DNA from: Angomonas deanei
Taxonomy: Eukaryota; Euglenozoa; Kinetoplastea; Trypanosomatida; Trypanosomatidae
Direction: 5' to 3'
Assembly (NCBI GenBank): GCA_903995115.1
Contig: LR877172.1
Location: 124,001 to 188,000 of the forward strand
DNA: 64,000 nucleotides
The notes beneath the pieces were generated by a model that made no database searches, was not told the origin of the DNA, and was given only the letters and a program-made list of their open reading frames with translations. Each line of letters starts with the position of its first letter. Within the stretch, counting starts at the first letter, position 1. A program made the translations under genes and the position numbers. Shown here piece after piece: positions 1 to 9,119 of the stretch.

Positions 1-1335
1 ATCTACAATGCGGTTACCGTGTTTGTCGAATAAATCGCCGTTATATGTATTCGGGTTATTAATACGATTACCGTTTCGGTCGTAAAAATCTCCGTTATAC
101 CCATTACGATTAATGACACGATTTCCGTCCTTGTCATACAAATCACCATTAAAATCGTTCGGATTATTAACGCGATTGCCGTTTCTGTCGTAGTAGTCAC
201 CGGCACCTCCGTTGTTAATCCTGCCGAAATCTACGATGCGATTGCCGTGTTTATCGAATAAATCACCGTTGTATGTATTAGGGTTACTGATGCGGTTTCC
301 GTTTCGGTCGAAATACTCTCCGTTATATCCGTTACGGTTTACAACGCGATTACCGTCCTTATCGTATAAATCGCCATTAAAATCATTGGGATTATTAATG
401 CGATTGCCATTTCTGTCGTAGTAGTCGTTGTCATTTCTGTTATTCCCATTGAAATCGACAATCCGATTCCCGTGCCTGTCGAACAAATCACCGTTATAAG
501 TATTCGGATTATTAATACGGTTTCCGTTTCGGTCGAAATACTCTCCGTTGTACCCGTTACGGTTCACCACCCGATTTCCGTCCTTATCGTACAAATCGCC
601 ATTAAAATCATTCGGATTATTAACACAGTTGCCGTTCCTGTCGTAGTAACCCTCAGCATTTCCGGTGCGCCCGTTCTGCCCGTCGAAATCAACGATGCGG
701 TTACCGTGTTTATCGAATAAGTCACCATTATATGTATTCGGGTTATTAATGCGGTTTCCGTTTCGGTCGTAAAAATCACCGTTATACCCGTTACGATTAA
801 TGACTCGATTTCCGTCCTTGTCGTACAAATCACCATTAAAATTATTGGGATTATTAACGCGATTGCCGTTCCGGTCATAATAACCGTCGGCAGCACCGTT
901 AAGATCGACAATCCGGTTACCATGCTTGTCGAATAAATCACCATTATAGCCGTTGGGGTTGCTGACACGGTTACCATTTCGGTCGAAATAATCTCCGTTA
1001 TATCCGTTTCGATTAATCACACGATTGCCGTCCTTATCATACAAATCACCATTAAAATCGTTGGGATTATTAACGCGATTGCCGTTTCTATCGTAGTAGC
1101 CATCGGCTTTTCCATTGTGTGCATTAAAATCCACGATGCGGTTACCGTGTTTGTCAAACAAATCGCCGTTATACGTGTTTGGGTTGTTAATGCGGTTCCC
1201 ATTTCGGTCATAATATTCTCCATTATATCCGTTACGATTAATAACGGGTTTTCCATCCTTGTCGTACAAATCACCGTTAAAATCGCCTGGGTTGTTGATG
1301 CGATTGCCATTTCTGTCGAAATAACCACCGGTATA
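1..1335 (-). repeat. Higher-order coding tandem repeat, period about 216-228 bp
   Basis: Six consecutive blocks of 72-76 codons are visible. Each is built of four 18-residue units whose variable positions repeat in the same order: NNPNDFNGDL, INRNGYNGDF, NNPNTYNGDL, then an FDKHGNRIVD unit followed by a short variable spacer. The similarity is also high at the DNA level. The array continues past base 1. Confidence 0.9.
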
Positions 1336-2650
1336 CACATTTCGCGCATTGTCTGATTTTCCGTTAGCACCTTTTTTTCTGTCGTTGCCGTTCGATGAAC
1401 CGCCAACAGACAAATCGCACGGCGAGGAGGATACATCATAATCCCCATTTTCATTCTTGGGCAAACGCTTGGGGTCAATGTGGTTTAAATCTCCTTTTAC
1501 AGGGATAGCAATTAACGGAGGAGCGCTGAGATCGTTCGGGTCCTTGATCAGCAAATATTTATTCTTCCAATAACCGCCCGAAGACGCGCTTTCACCACCC
1601 CTTTCCGAAAGCGAGGGATAATCTCCCTCCTTCCCATAGGGGAGAATGTGATAGAGAGGTGGATTACTTCCAGGCAACGATGGGAGCTTCAGCCCTTCCG
1701 GAAGTGAAGAGACTTTGGACAAGTTTTCCTTCGTGAGATTATCTGCGTTTCGCTTCTTCTCCTCTCTCGCTTTGCGCTTTCGTCTCGCGTACTCTTCACT
1801 GGAGACGCTGGACGAATCATCCGAGTACGAATAATCCTCTTCGGTCTCCGAGTAACTGCTAGTCGATTCCTCTTCCGTCTTGCGCGGGTGATTTTTCTTG
1901 TTGTTGTGCCTACGTTTTTGCTTTGCATCTCTTCCGCGTAAACTAGTGGAATCGGAACCACTAAAATCTTTTGAAGTTTCGCGTTCGTCCCTGCCTCGAT
2001 TTTGCTTTTTCTTGGCACGCTTTTTCAACTCTCTCTTTCGTCGTCTCTCAAAGCTCACCACAGAATCTCTGGAAGAAGATGAGGAATCGTCTCTATGTTC
2101 TCCCTTTTATTAATTTTCTTTTGTGTGGCTGTTTCTTCTTCGCCTCTTTACGATCATCCGAGGATGCGGAAGATGCGTCGCTTGTTTTTCTTTTTTTGTG
2201 CGCTTTGCGTTTTTTATGGAGCTTCTCCTCGCTGGGTGGGCTGCGCCTGCCGTGATCACCAGAAAAATCGTCGTAAACCCGACTATACGCCGGGTCGCTT
2301 GCGGTCTGCCGTTGGCCGGCGCGAAGAAAATCGCTTAGGTCTACATCGAAAAATGTCTGGCCAACTTTTCCACGTACATCCGGTTGTGGGCTATTCTTTT
2401 TATTTTTGGAAAATAAAAACGGAAGCGTACTTTCGTCCTTTCTAGGGGGGTCCGAATATGCAGTATAGCCAAAATAATGCATCGCATATTTTTCCTTTCT
2501 GGCTTCGTCGGATTTTTTGAGCATATATGCTCCGTCCCGGTGCCTCAGGTCTCTCTTTTCATCGGCAATACAAGACGGACAGTAACACGCTCCGTCATCA
2601 TTCACGGTGTGATTCCTGCACAACGGGCACTTATCTTTTGCAATATTCAT
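1..2650 (-). CDS. Zinc-ribbon protein with YDxxGNR tandem repeats (partial, one frame break)
   Basis: I do not recognise the family. The ATG at 2650 opens a zinc-ribbon-like N-terminus with CPLC at residues 8-11 and CYCPSC at 22-27, followed by a Lys/Arg/Ser-rich, probably disordered linker (about 1640-2450). From 1335 to the window edge the protein consists of 18-residue units of the form [YF]D[RK][NDH]GNR[IV]xNPNxYNGD[LFY], in six blocks of four; the C-terminus lies outside the window. The frame read from 2650 stops at 2093. The frame carrying the repeats is open from 2106 down to base 1, and I saw no ATG between 2106 and the first repeat. The two frames therefore look like one gene with a phase change at 2093-2106, next to the run AAAAGGG; one base fewer there would join them. 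The units resemble YD-type beta repeats only loosely. A structural or surface role is possible but not shown. Confidence 0.7.
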
Positions 2651-3500
2651 CTTCTTTGGGAGAAAATACAACAACGAAAATTATAACTTCGACAAAAATA
2701 ATAAAAAAAAAAAAATGACAGAATGTACAAATAATAGTTAAACCACAAAATAAAAATAAAAAATCGGTTCTGAGAAACTAAGAAGAGAAAGCTGTTATTC
2801 AATCGTAAATAAAAAAAAAAAAAAAAGCAAGACTCTTATTCAGCTACTTTTAAATTATTTTCTATCTTCCAAAAGAAAGGAAAAATAACGAACGATAACG
2901 TTCAAAAGAAAATGTTGTTACTTTGCGCCGAAAAGATGCTTTGCTGCATACAATATATGGAGAAAAAAAAGGGGGAGAGAAAGAGGGCAACGTGTCTGTG
3001 AATCATTTCAATCTAGAACTTCAGGACAGCAATAAAGAAAAATAAAAAAAAAACTACCGTAAAGAAATACATACTCTGTTAATTTTATACCGGTTCGGCT
3101 CACTGAGAAAATGTTAATAATAAAACTCGGCGCGGGCGCATCACAAAAAATGGGTGAACCGCTCTTCGTTGTCGCCACCACGATATCGCATGTCGTGCTT
3201 AAGCTAGTTCAGCAATTCATTAGGACTGTATTACCGTTTCACGGCGAACGGAAAACAAATTGGTGGACTGCTCTTGGTATGCGCTGCGACACCAAATAAT
3301 ACCGCGACACCGCTTATTACATGGAACGTCACTTCCCATTGACCTTTTTGGGGGAAATCACCTCTTTCCGCTAAATTTATATTTGTATAAATATTCATCT
3401 TTTGTAAACACGGAATACATTCTCCGAAAATGGTTTGTGAAGCGTACAGTGCCGTTTATGTTATCTGTGTGGTTATTCTCTGTCAACTGCTCGAATAATC
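2651..3500. other. Intergenic spacer
   Basis: AT-rich spacer with several A/T homopolymers. It should hold the 3' UTR of the PDZ-like gene and the trans-splice region of the repeat protein. I see no supported gene; short plus-strand reading frames here have no recognisable features. Confidence 0.6.
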
Positions 3501-4520
3501 TTAAGCGGCCTTTCGGCGAGCTTCCTTATTTATTTTCGGTGGTTTACCCGGAGGCGGAGGGGGAAGGGGCCCGCTTCGCTTTTTCAGTTGATGTACAACT
3601 TTTTCACCGTTGGATAAGGTGTATTCCTCAGACGGTAAAAGCTCGTACCGGGGTTCTTCAATTGCGGAAGTGGTGGTTGGGACACCGACCAAGTCAAGCA
3701 ACTCCTTGGTGGAAACTGGATTTGGAAGCTCTGGTTCAGGGAGCGTATCGGGTTCGTCGAGCGTGTCCTGTTTGTCTACCTGCTCGTCCACCTGCTTGTC
3801 CACCTGAAAGCTGCTCGTGACATTGTCCACTTTAACAAAAGGCTCGTTTGTTGGTGCGATCGCCTCGGGTGGCGGAGTGCCCGCGACCTGGGCGCTGGGA
3901 AGCTTCTGTTTTTCTTTTTCCTCCTCCCGTTCTTTTTCCTGTCGCTCTTCTTCTCCTTTCTTGAGCCGTTCGGCCTCGCGCTGCATTTCTTTCTGGCGCT
4001 CCAGACGTAATTGCTCTTCCATATCCTTCGCTCCCTGCTTTAACAGAAAATAGGTGTGACGTTGCCTGTCTAGTCGCTTCGTATATCGCCGGAACAGCGG
4101 GTGTTCGCTCGACAAAAATCCGTAGCGCGGCGTTGTTTGAAGAAGTTCGTCGCAGTTGATGGACTTGCCTTCGTCGTCGACTAATTTCGCAATTAACTCG
4201 GACATGGGTTCTACAGAATAAAGTTTGACGTCCATATAAATGCTGTTTGCGGCGGCAGCGAGAAATTCGGCTTTGGTTTCCACAAATTCATCATTGACGT
4301 AGCAAATCATAAAATTCGGCTGAATGTTTGCCTGCGCCGCGGCCGAATTCGGCGCGACCGATCTAATTTCCGCGTCGTCTGTCAGAACGAGCCCCAAATT
4401 TTCTGGCGGTTCGCTGGCGTACTGTTTTTGTAGCCTGCGCACCACCAGCCCGCTGGCGTCCGGGGGAAGCGAGTTGTCTATTTTGTCCGCCCCCTTGAGC
4501 TTGTTGAGAAATCCCGACAT
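3501..4520 (-). CDS. PDZ-like domain protein with charged coiled coil
   Basis: 339 residues from the ATG at 4520. Residues about 41-101 look like a PDZ fold: a GLGF-like carboxylate loop (NLGLVL), a core with SVAPNSAAAQANI, and a following strand ending DVKLY. Residues about 165-207 are an E/K/R/Q-rich helix likely to form a coiled coil. A Q-V-D-K repeat and an acidic, proline-rich segment follow, and the tail has a PPPPPGKPPK stretch that could bind SH3- or profilin-like partners. No signal peptide or membrane segment is visible. This suggests a cytosolic scaffold. The PDZ assignment is by eye and moderate; the gene is otherwise a hypothetical protein. Confidence 0.75.
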   Translation of the reverse strand: MSGFLNKLKGADKIDNSLPPDASGLVVRRLQKQYASEPPENLGLVLTDDAEIRSVAPNSAAAQANIQPNFMICYVNDEFVETKAEFLAAAANSIYMDVKLYSVEPMSELIAKLVDDEGKSINCDELLQTTPRYGFLSSEHPLFRRYTKRLDRQRHTYFLLKQGAKDMEEQLRLERQKEMQREAERLKKGEEERQEKEREEEKEKQKLPSAQVAGTPPPEAIAPTNEPFVKVDNVTSSFQVDKQVDEQVDKQDTLDEPDTLPEPELPNPVSTKELLDLVGVPTTTSAIEEPRYELLPSEEYTLSNGEKVVHQLKKRSGPLPPPPPGKPPKINKEARRKAA

Positions 4521-4704
4521 TTTGGCTATCGAAGACTAGGGGGAAACGAGAGGGGAAAAGAGGGATAAAGAGAGGGGGACCGGGTGGGGGCAAATTCAAA
4601 ACGAGACGGGCGAGCCGCGCCGCATGACCGCCAGGGGGAAACGTGGCCGCCCGCCAGAACGTTTCACCCACACACCGTAAGCAAACCTGTTGGGAAGAGA
4701 CAAG

Positions 4705-4776
4705 TTCTCGTTAGTATAGTGGTTAGTATACCCGCCTGTCACGCGGGTGACCCGGGTTCAATTCCCGGACGGGAAG
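4705..4776 (+). tRNA. tRNA-Asp (GTC)
   Basis: 72 bases fold as a complete cloverleaf. The 7-bp acceptor stem pairs TTCTCGT (4705-4711) with ACGGGAA (4769-4775) and the discriminator base is G. The anticodon stem is CCCGC/GCGGG with loop CTGTCAC and anticodon GTC at 4738-4740. The T-arm contains the Pol III B box GGTTCAATTCC. No intron or encoded CCA is present. It lies on the strand opposite to the protein genes. Confidence 0.97.
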
Positions 4777-4777
4777 G

Positions 4778-4782
4778 TTTTT
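4778..4782 (+). terminator. Pol III terminator of tRNA-Asp
   Basis: Run of five T two bases after the discriminator of tRNA-Asp, the usual RNA polymerase III stop. Confidence 0.7.
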
Positions 4783-4839
4783 ATACTCAGCAAAGGCCAT
4801 GGAAACAGAGACCTGAAAGACAGGGGGGCGGACTGTCAA

Positions 4840-4911
4840 GTCCGTGTGGCTCAATGGAAGAGCATCTGACTACGGATCAGAGGGTTGCAGGTTCGAATCC
4901 TGTCACGGATG
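4840..4911 (+). tRNA. tRNA-Arg (ACG), copy 1
   Basis: 72-base cloverleaf with acceptor GTCCGTG pairing with CACGGAT (one G-T pair) and discriminator G. The anticodon loop is CTACGGA between TCTGA and TCAGA, giving anticodon ACG. The A34 is expected to be deaminated to inosine to read CGU/CGC/CGA. The B box GGTTCGAATCC is perfect. An identical copy lies at 6900-6971. Confidence 0.97.
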
Positions 4912-4913
4912 AC

Positions 4914-4918
4914 TTTTT
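4914..4918 (+). terminator. Pol III terminator of tRNA-Arg copy 1
   Basis: Five T directly after the sequence GAC that follows both tRNA-Arg copies. Confidence 0.7.
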
Positions 4919-5419
4919 GCCTCATCGTTTTTTACGTTCCTCTCCGTTTTTTTTTTTTTTTTTTTGACGTCTTTTCACTGTTTTAGAGCGTTCTGCTGAA
5001 CTGAATCAGCTGCTCTTCTTTAGACAAGCCGGAAGGGAAGCAAGGCCTCTCTCTTGTCGACGGCGTTCTCCAGTGAAGCACAAAACTCTTGTCGGACAAA
5101 CTAGGGTGTAAAAAGTTCTTGTTGATGAGAAAAGAAGAAAGGAGGGAGGAAGAAGAGAAGTAGTCAAAAGCGCCGCATCATTTCGTGAGATTCTTTGAGC
5201 TTCTGTTCTGCCTGAAAAATGAGTCAAAATGAAAACAAACACCATAAAAAAAACAGGAACGCTTTACACCATTATAATCGCCAAAAGTATTTGAATCACT
5301 CCTAAATGTCGGCCGCGCGAAAGACGTGGATCGCTTTTATCATCCTTAGCGCACGCATCTGTCCCAAATTTACCTGTGAAATACAAACACAACCGATATC
5401 AAACCAAAATTCAACTTTC
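4919..5419. other. Spacer between tRNA genes and hydrolase-like gene
   Basis: Contains a long T run near 4949-4965 and otherwise mixed sequence. No supported gene on either strand. It should include the 3' UTR of the gene ending at 5420. Confidence 0.55.
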
Positions 5420-6652
5420 CTATTGAAAAGAATACCCGCTTTCGGTCACCATGTTAATATTGTACTGCCTAAAGTAACGCATGTAATTCCAAAACTCGTA
5501 CGGATTGATCGCGTAGTAGACTTGGTGATCCATCACGTCCGCAAAGTGAATGTTTCGAATGGCCGGGCGGACTCTTCCCATGTCTAGCATGAACTTGAAC
5601 TTGTAGTACCAGTCCTGTTTTCTCAACAGCCCAGGAACAAACACCAGACTGTGTACGCCGTTGAAGTTCTTCACCTTGTCGTGCGACCGCTCTAACGGTC
5701 TGAACGGCGAGCCGTTTCGTCCTAGAACAGCCGTCACGCTACACACAACATCTTTATGTTCTAATACCGTTCTCAGCGCAACGTACCCTCCATTTCCTTT
5801 CCCGAACAAATGCACCTTGTTGTTCTCCACGTTGAAGTTCTCTGTCACCCAATCGCAAAACCGAGCGACAACGCCTTCCACTGGCACTTGCAGATTGTGG
5901 CGGAGATTCACTACCGGGCAAATGACGACCCACTTCTGCTCCAGCATGAGCTGCCGATGCACCGGTCTTTCAAAAAAATTGGCACACACATCTTCAAAGT
6001 CACGAGGAATTCCTCGATGATCGGGAAGCACTACCATGTAGGGATACTCTTTTTCACGACTCCAGTCCGGTGGCAACAGCATTGTATACGCTACCGGAGC
6101 TGCTTCCTCATCCACGTCAAACGCATTGTGGTCCACGCAGTCTGCTTTTCCTTCGACCAGCGCTAGACCTGTCGTCTGCGGATATAGCGCACGAAGTTCG
6201 TATTCGTTTGGAAGAATCAAATTTTTCGGCAGTCGTCTGAACGATGTTTCGTTCGGTTTATACTCCACCTCCGGCTGTGGAATCCTTACCACGCTTCGCC
6301 GTCTCCTTTCATCCACAAGGTTGGACTCTGCGTCCTTCATTCTAGATCCAATGTAAGGTCCTTCCTGTGAATACATGTGCTGTAGCTTGTGCAGTTCGAT
6401 GGTGGCTGCCTGTTCTTGGTTCAAAACGCTGACGTCGTCTTTTCTCACGCCCGTTTTGGAAATGGAGTCTCCTTCTTCTTCGGACACGACACGGGTGATC
6501 TTTTCGCTGATGATTTCACCATTTGGTACGATTTCTTCCGATGTATTGGATGATTGTTGTTCCAACTCTTTCGCGTTAGTGGAACAGAAACGCTTCGTCA
6601 AAAGCGCTGTGGCGGTGTACTTTTTTAACGCGGTCAGAGAAAAGCTCCTCAT
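5420..6652 (-). CDS. Mitochondrial alpha/beta-hydrolase-fold protein lacking the catalytic serine
   Basis: 410 residues from the ATG at 6652. This start is chosen because a pyrimidine tract ending in CCTTCCAG lies only about 18 bases upstream. The N-terminus (MRSFSLTALKKYTATALL) is rich in Arg/Lys/Ser and lacks acidic residues, as in mitochondrial presequences. Residues about 188-400 have an esterase-like alpha/beta-hydrolase pattern, with strands PYMVVLPD and KWVVICPVV. The nucleophile elbow, normally GxSxGG, reads GKGNGG at 284-289, so glycine replaces serine. A conventional esterase reaction is therefore unlikely, and a structural role in a mitochondrial complex is my inference. The reading frame extends upstream to 6826, but that part is probably 5' leader sequence. 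Confidence 0.85.
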   Translation of the reverse strand: MRSFSLTALKKYTATALLTKRFCSTNAKELEQQSSNTSEEIVPNGEIISEKITRVVSEEEGDSISKTGVRKDDVSVLNQEQAATIELHKLQHMYSQEGPYIGSRMKDAESNLVDERRRRSVVRIPQPEVEYKPNETSFRRLPKNLILPNEYELRALYPQTTGLALVEGKADCVDHNAFDVDEEAAPVAYTMLLPPDWSREKEYPYMVVLPDHRGIPRDFEDVCANFFERPVHRQLMLEQKWVVICPVVNLRHNLQVPVEGVVARFCDWVTENFNVENNKVHLFGKGNGGYVALRTVLEHKDVVCSVTAVLGRNGSPFRPLERSHDKVKNFNGVHSLVFVPGLLRKQDWYYKFKFMLDMGRVRPAIRNIHFADVMDHQVYYAINPYEFWNYMRYFRQYNINMVTESGYSFQ

Positions 6653-6669
6653 TACTGCTTTCAGAGAGA

Positions 6670-6695
6670 CTGGAAGGGGAAAAGGGATGGTGAAG
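6670..6695 (-). promoter_or_regulatory. Probable trans-splice acceptor of the 5420-6652 gene
   Basis: On the minus strand a pyrimidine-rich tract (TCCCTTTTCCCCTTCCAG) ends in AG at 6670-6671, the first good AG upstream of the ATG at 6652. This fits a spliced-leader addition site with a very short 5' UTR. Confidence 0.6.
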
Positions 6696-6899
6696 GAAAA
6701 AGGGATGAGTGGGGAAACAAAGAAAACGCAACGCCGCGTCAGGAAAGCGGCGCGCGACGAAAAGAAAACGGCATGTCGCGCAACGTCGCATGGCGGCCGC
6801 GCGGAAAAGCATGCCAGGAAAACCAAGCCGGCCGGCCCTCATCGACCTCGGCCAGGAATGAAAATAATTGGATAATAATTTGAGGCCAACGACTGACAA

Positions 6900-6971
6900 G
6901 TCCGTGTGGCTCAATGGAAGAGCATCTGACTACGGATCAGAGGGTTGCAGGTTCGAATCCTGTCACGGATG
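6900..6971 (+). tRNA. tRNA-Arg (ACG), copy 2
   Basis: Base-for-base identical to the copy at 4840-4911, with the same anticodon ACG. Identity also covers a few flanking bases (GAC before the T run). The copies are about 2 kb apart with one protein gene between them, which indicates a recent duplication or gene conversion. Confidence 0.97.
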
Positions 6972-6973
6972 AC

Positions 6974-6979
6974 TTTTTT
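6974..6979 (+). terminator. Pol III terminator of tRNA-Arg copy 2
   Basis: Six T directly after the GAC that follows the tRNA. Confidence 0.7.
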
Positions 6980-7371
6980 CCTATACGAATGTCCTATGCG
7001 CGGACTGAGGGGACTCCTCCTCCGCGGCCGACCACCCGCCGTCCCCTACTCCACGAAGCAGAGTGAAATCTCTGGGCGCTATCTGCCTTCAAAGTCTATG
7101 AGTCAGACGGAAAAGACACGAAACGACCATTCATTTTTTTGAATAAGCAGACATAGAAGAGAATCTTTTGTGAGAGAAAGAGAAGGAAACATAACAAAGA
7201 TGGAGGGAAAACAGCACACACGCACAGGCCACAATCAAACAAACCACATACACTCCTTGCTGCCAAATCATTTTTGTTATGGGTGATTACAGTGATTTTT
7301 TTTAAAGCAAGCGCAAATAGACGGTGGTCGTGAAGAAGAAAAAGGTGGGGATCATATAGCAAAAGGGATGG
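6980..7371. other. Spacer upstream of the DnaJ gene stop
   Basis: Mixed sequence with several purine-rich runs. No supported gene. It is expected to be the 3' UTR of the DnaJ gene. Confidence 0.5.
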
Positions 7372-8844
7372 CTAAGACACCACGCTCAGCTGCGCCGCGC
7401 GGGCCTTGTCCTCGTTCTCCGCAATCTCCAGCGCCATCAGAGACAGCTTCTCCAGACCCCTTGCCCTGTCCCCCCGCGTGGCGAGGGTGACGCAGCAGTC
7501 GTACAGCAAGTACCGGCACGCCTGTAGCACAATACGCGGGGCGTCCCACGACAGAATGGAGCTCAGCATCTTCTGCATCTCCTCCGTCCTCAGATTGTTC
7601 TGCCGTGCCTGTCGCAGCAGCGCCGTCCCTGCCGCCGTGGAGGAGTACACCCGCCGGCACGCCGCCCACTTGGAGCTGAAAAAGCTGTCCAGCTCTTTCT
7701 GCACCGTATTTCCGTACAAGTGCTGCCGGGCGGCGGTCATGTATTGTTCCGCGATCTCGCGCAAGAGGTCAGGGCCGCAGAAGGTGCTGGCGGCGTCCTG
7801 AAACACCACACGCGCGTCGTCCAGTCCACCGGCGGGCTCATCGACGAACCGCAGGAGTTGCGCCGCGATGCGCAGCCGCCGCCGCTGCCGCAGGACTTTC
7901 ATCTGCGACTTGTTAAAGATCTTATCCTCCTCCAAAATGGTGGAGATCCAGAGCCGGCCGACCAGCGGGGTGAGGTACTCCGTCCCCAGCAGCTGCGTCA
8001 GAAAGTTCTCCGCATTGGCGGTGTTAATCTCATCGTTGTCGATGCTGCCGTGGCGGTCGTACTTGTCGCGGGTGTTCGGGTCCGACAGAACGGCGTAGGC
8101 CTCCTTCACGGCGAGGAATCGCTCTCCTGCCTGCGGGTCCCCGGGATTCTTGTCCGGGTGCGTCAACACCGCTTTCTGCAAATAGGCCTTCTTAATTTCC
8201 ACCTCCGTCGCATTCCGTGGAACCCCCAAAACAGTATAATAATCTTCTTTTCCATTATTATTATTATTAGGGTTGTTGGTGGGGAGGGGCGTCTCGCCGG
8301 CCTGCTGCTTGCGGTTTTCCTGATAGGCGGCACGGGCGGCCGTCATGATATCGTCGTCATTGGTCGGTAACGCGTTTAACAAATCCGCCAAGTCAATTCG
8401 CTCCCACCGCCCTTCGGCGCTGTCCCAAAACTTATCCCCAGAGGAAACGTTGATGACCGCCTCCGGGGTGTGGTAGACCCCGAGGGCCAGCTGCGAGACG
8501 CCGGTGCAGCTGCCGTAAAGCGTGGAGGCACCGAACGCCAACAAGCCGTAGCCAAACCCTTTCACCGCCCCCATCAGACCATCTTCCTTGGCGCCACCGG
8601 CCGTCAGCCCCACCAGCGCGGCAGAGCCCACGCCAACACCGGCCGCAATATTCTGTAAAGCGTCCCCCAGACCTTGTACGACGTGCTTGGGCGTCCCTCT
8701 GGCAAAGACCACGTCCGGCAGCGTGCTGGCCACGTTCATATTCACCGACATGGGCGGTTCTTCCGCTCCGGGCGGCGGCGTGTCCTCTGGTATACCAGTG
8801 CAGTGTACCTTGTCGTCCGGTTTTATTTTTGTTTCGTTGAACAT
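7372..8844 (-). CDS. DnaJ-domain (Hsp40) co-chaperone
   Basis: 490 residues from the ATG at 8844. Ten further upstream codons are open but lack an ATG. A Gly/Ala-rich hydrophobic segment (about 60-130, e.g. [16 protein letters not shown]) precedes the J domain at about 201-266, which starts [21 protein letters not shown] and has the HPD motif at 229-231 required to stimulate Hsp70. An (AAT)5 asparagine tract sits just before it. There is no Gly/Phe linker or zinc-finger domain, so it is a type III J protein. The C-terminal 200 residues are helical and resemble the DnaJ-X region of Caj1/Djp1-type proteins. Its function is likely as a membrane-associated or specialised co-chaperone; the exact client is unknown. 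Confidence 0.92.
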   Translation of the reverse strand: MFNETKIKPDDKVHCTGIPEDTPPPGAEEPPMSVNMNVASTLPDVVFARGTPKHVVQGLGDALQNIAAGVGVGSAALVGLTAGGAKEDGLMGAVKGFGYGLLAFGASTLYGSCTGVSQLALGVYHTPEAVINVSSGDKFWDSAEGRWERIDLADLLNALPTNDDDIMTAARAAYQENRKQQAGETPLPTNNPNNNNNGKEDYYTVLGVPRNATEVEIKKAYLQKAVLTHPDKNPGDPQAGERFLAVKEAYAVLSDPNTRDKYDRHGSIDNDEINTANAENFLTQLLGTEYLTPLVGRLWISTILEEDKIFNKSQMKVLRQRRRLRIAAQLLRFVDEPAGGLDDARVVFQDAASTFCGPDLLREIAEQYMTAARQHLYGNTVQKELDSFFSSKWAACRRVYSSTAAGTALLRQARQNNLRTEEMQKMLSSILSWDAPRIVLQACRYLLYDCCVTLATRGDRARGLEKLSLMALEIAENEDKARAAQLSVVS

Positions 8845-9119
8845 TTTTTTGTTTTTGTAGGTGTATCGATACAAAAATAGAGCAATAAAAATATAGTTTT
8901 ATCAAAGACGAGAGTCCTTTTTTTTTTTTTTTTACACTTTTATGGTAATGAAGGAGGGAAAAGGTGGAATGAATGCTGCAAGCAAGCGTTGTAAAAAAGA
9001 ACAGAGTTCAAGCTCAGTTAATAATGAAAAAGAATTTTTTTTTTTTAATTTTTTACATTTATGATTTCATTTTTATAGTTATTCTATGTACTGCTCACAC
9101 ACGCGTGTAAAAGCATTCT

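Noticed and set aside
1-1335. CRISPR-like or satellite repeat
   Set aside because: The repeat is fully coding, with a period divisible by three in most blocks and protein-level conservation; there are no unique spacers.
1-1335. Rhs/teneurin YD-repeat toxin
   Set aside because: The units share only the YD and GN positions, are 18 residues long, and no Rhs core or toxin domain is visible.
3260-3820. Plus-strand 186-residue frame overlapping the PDZ-like gene
   Set aside because: It is antisense to a better supported gene and has no recognisable domain or compositional support.
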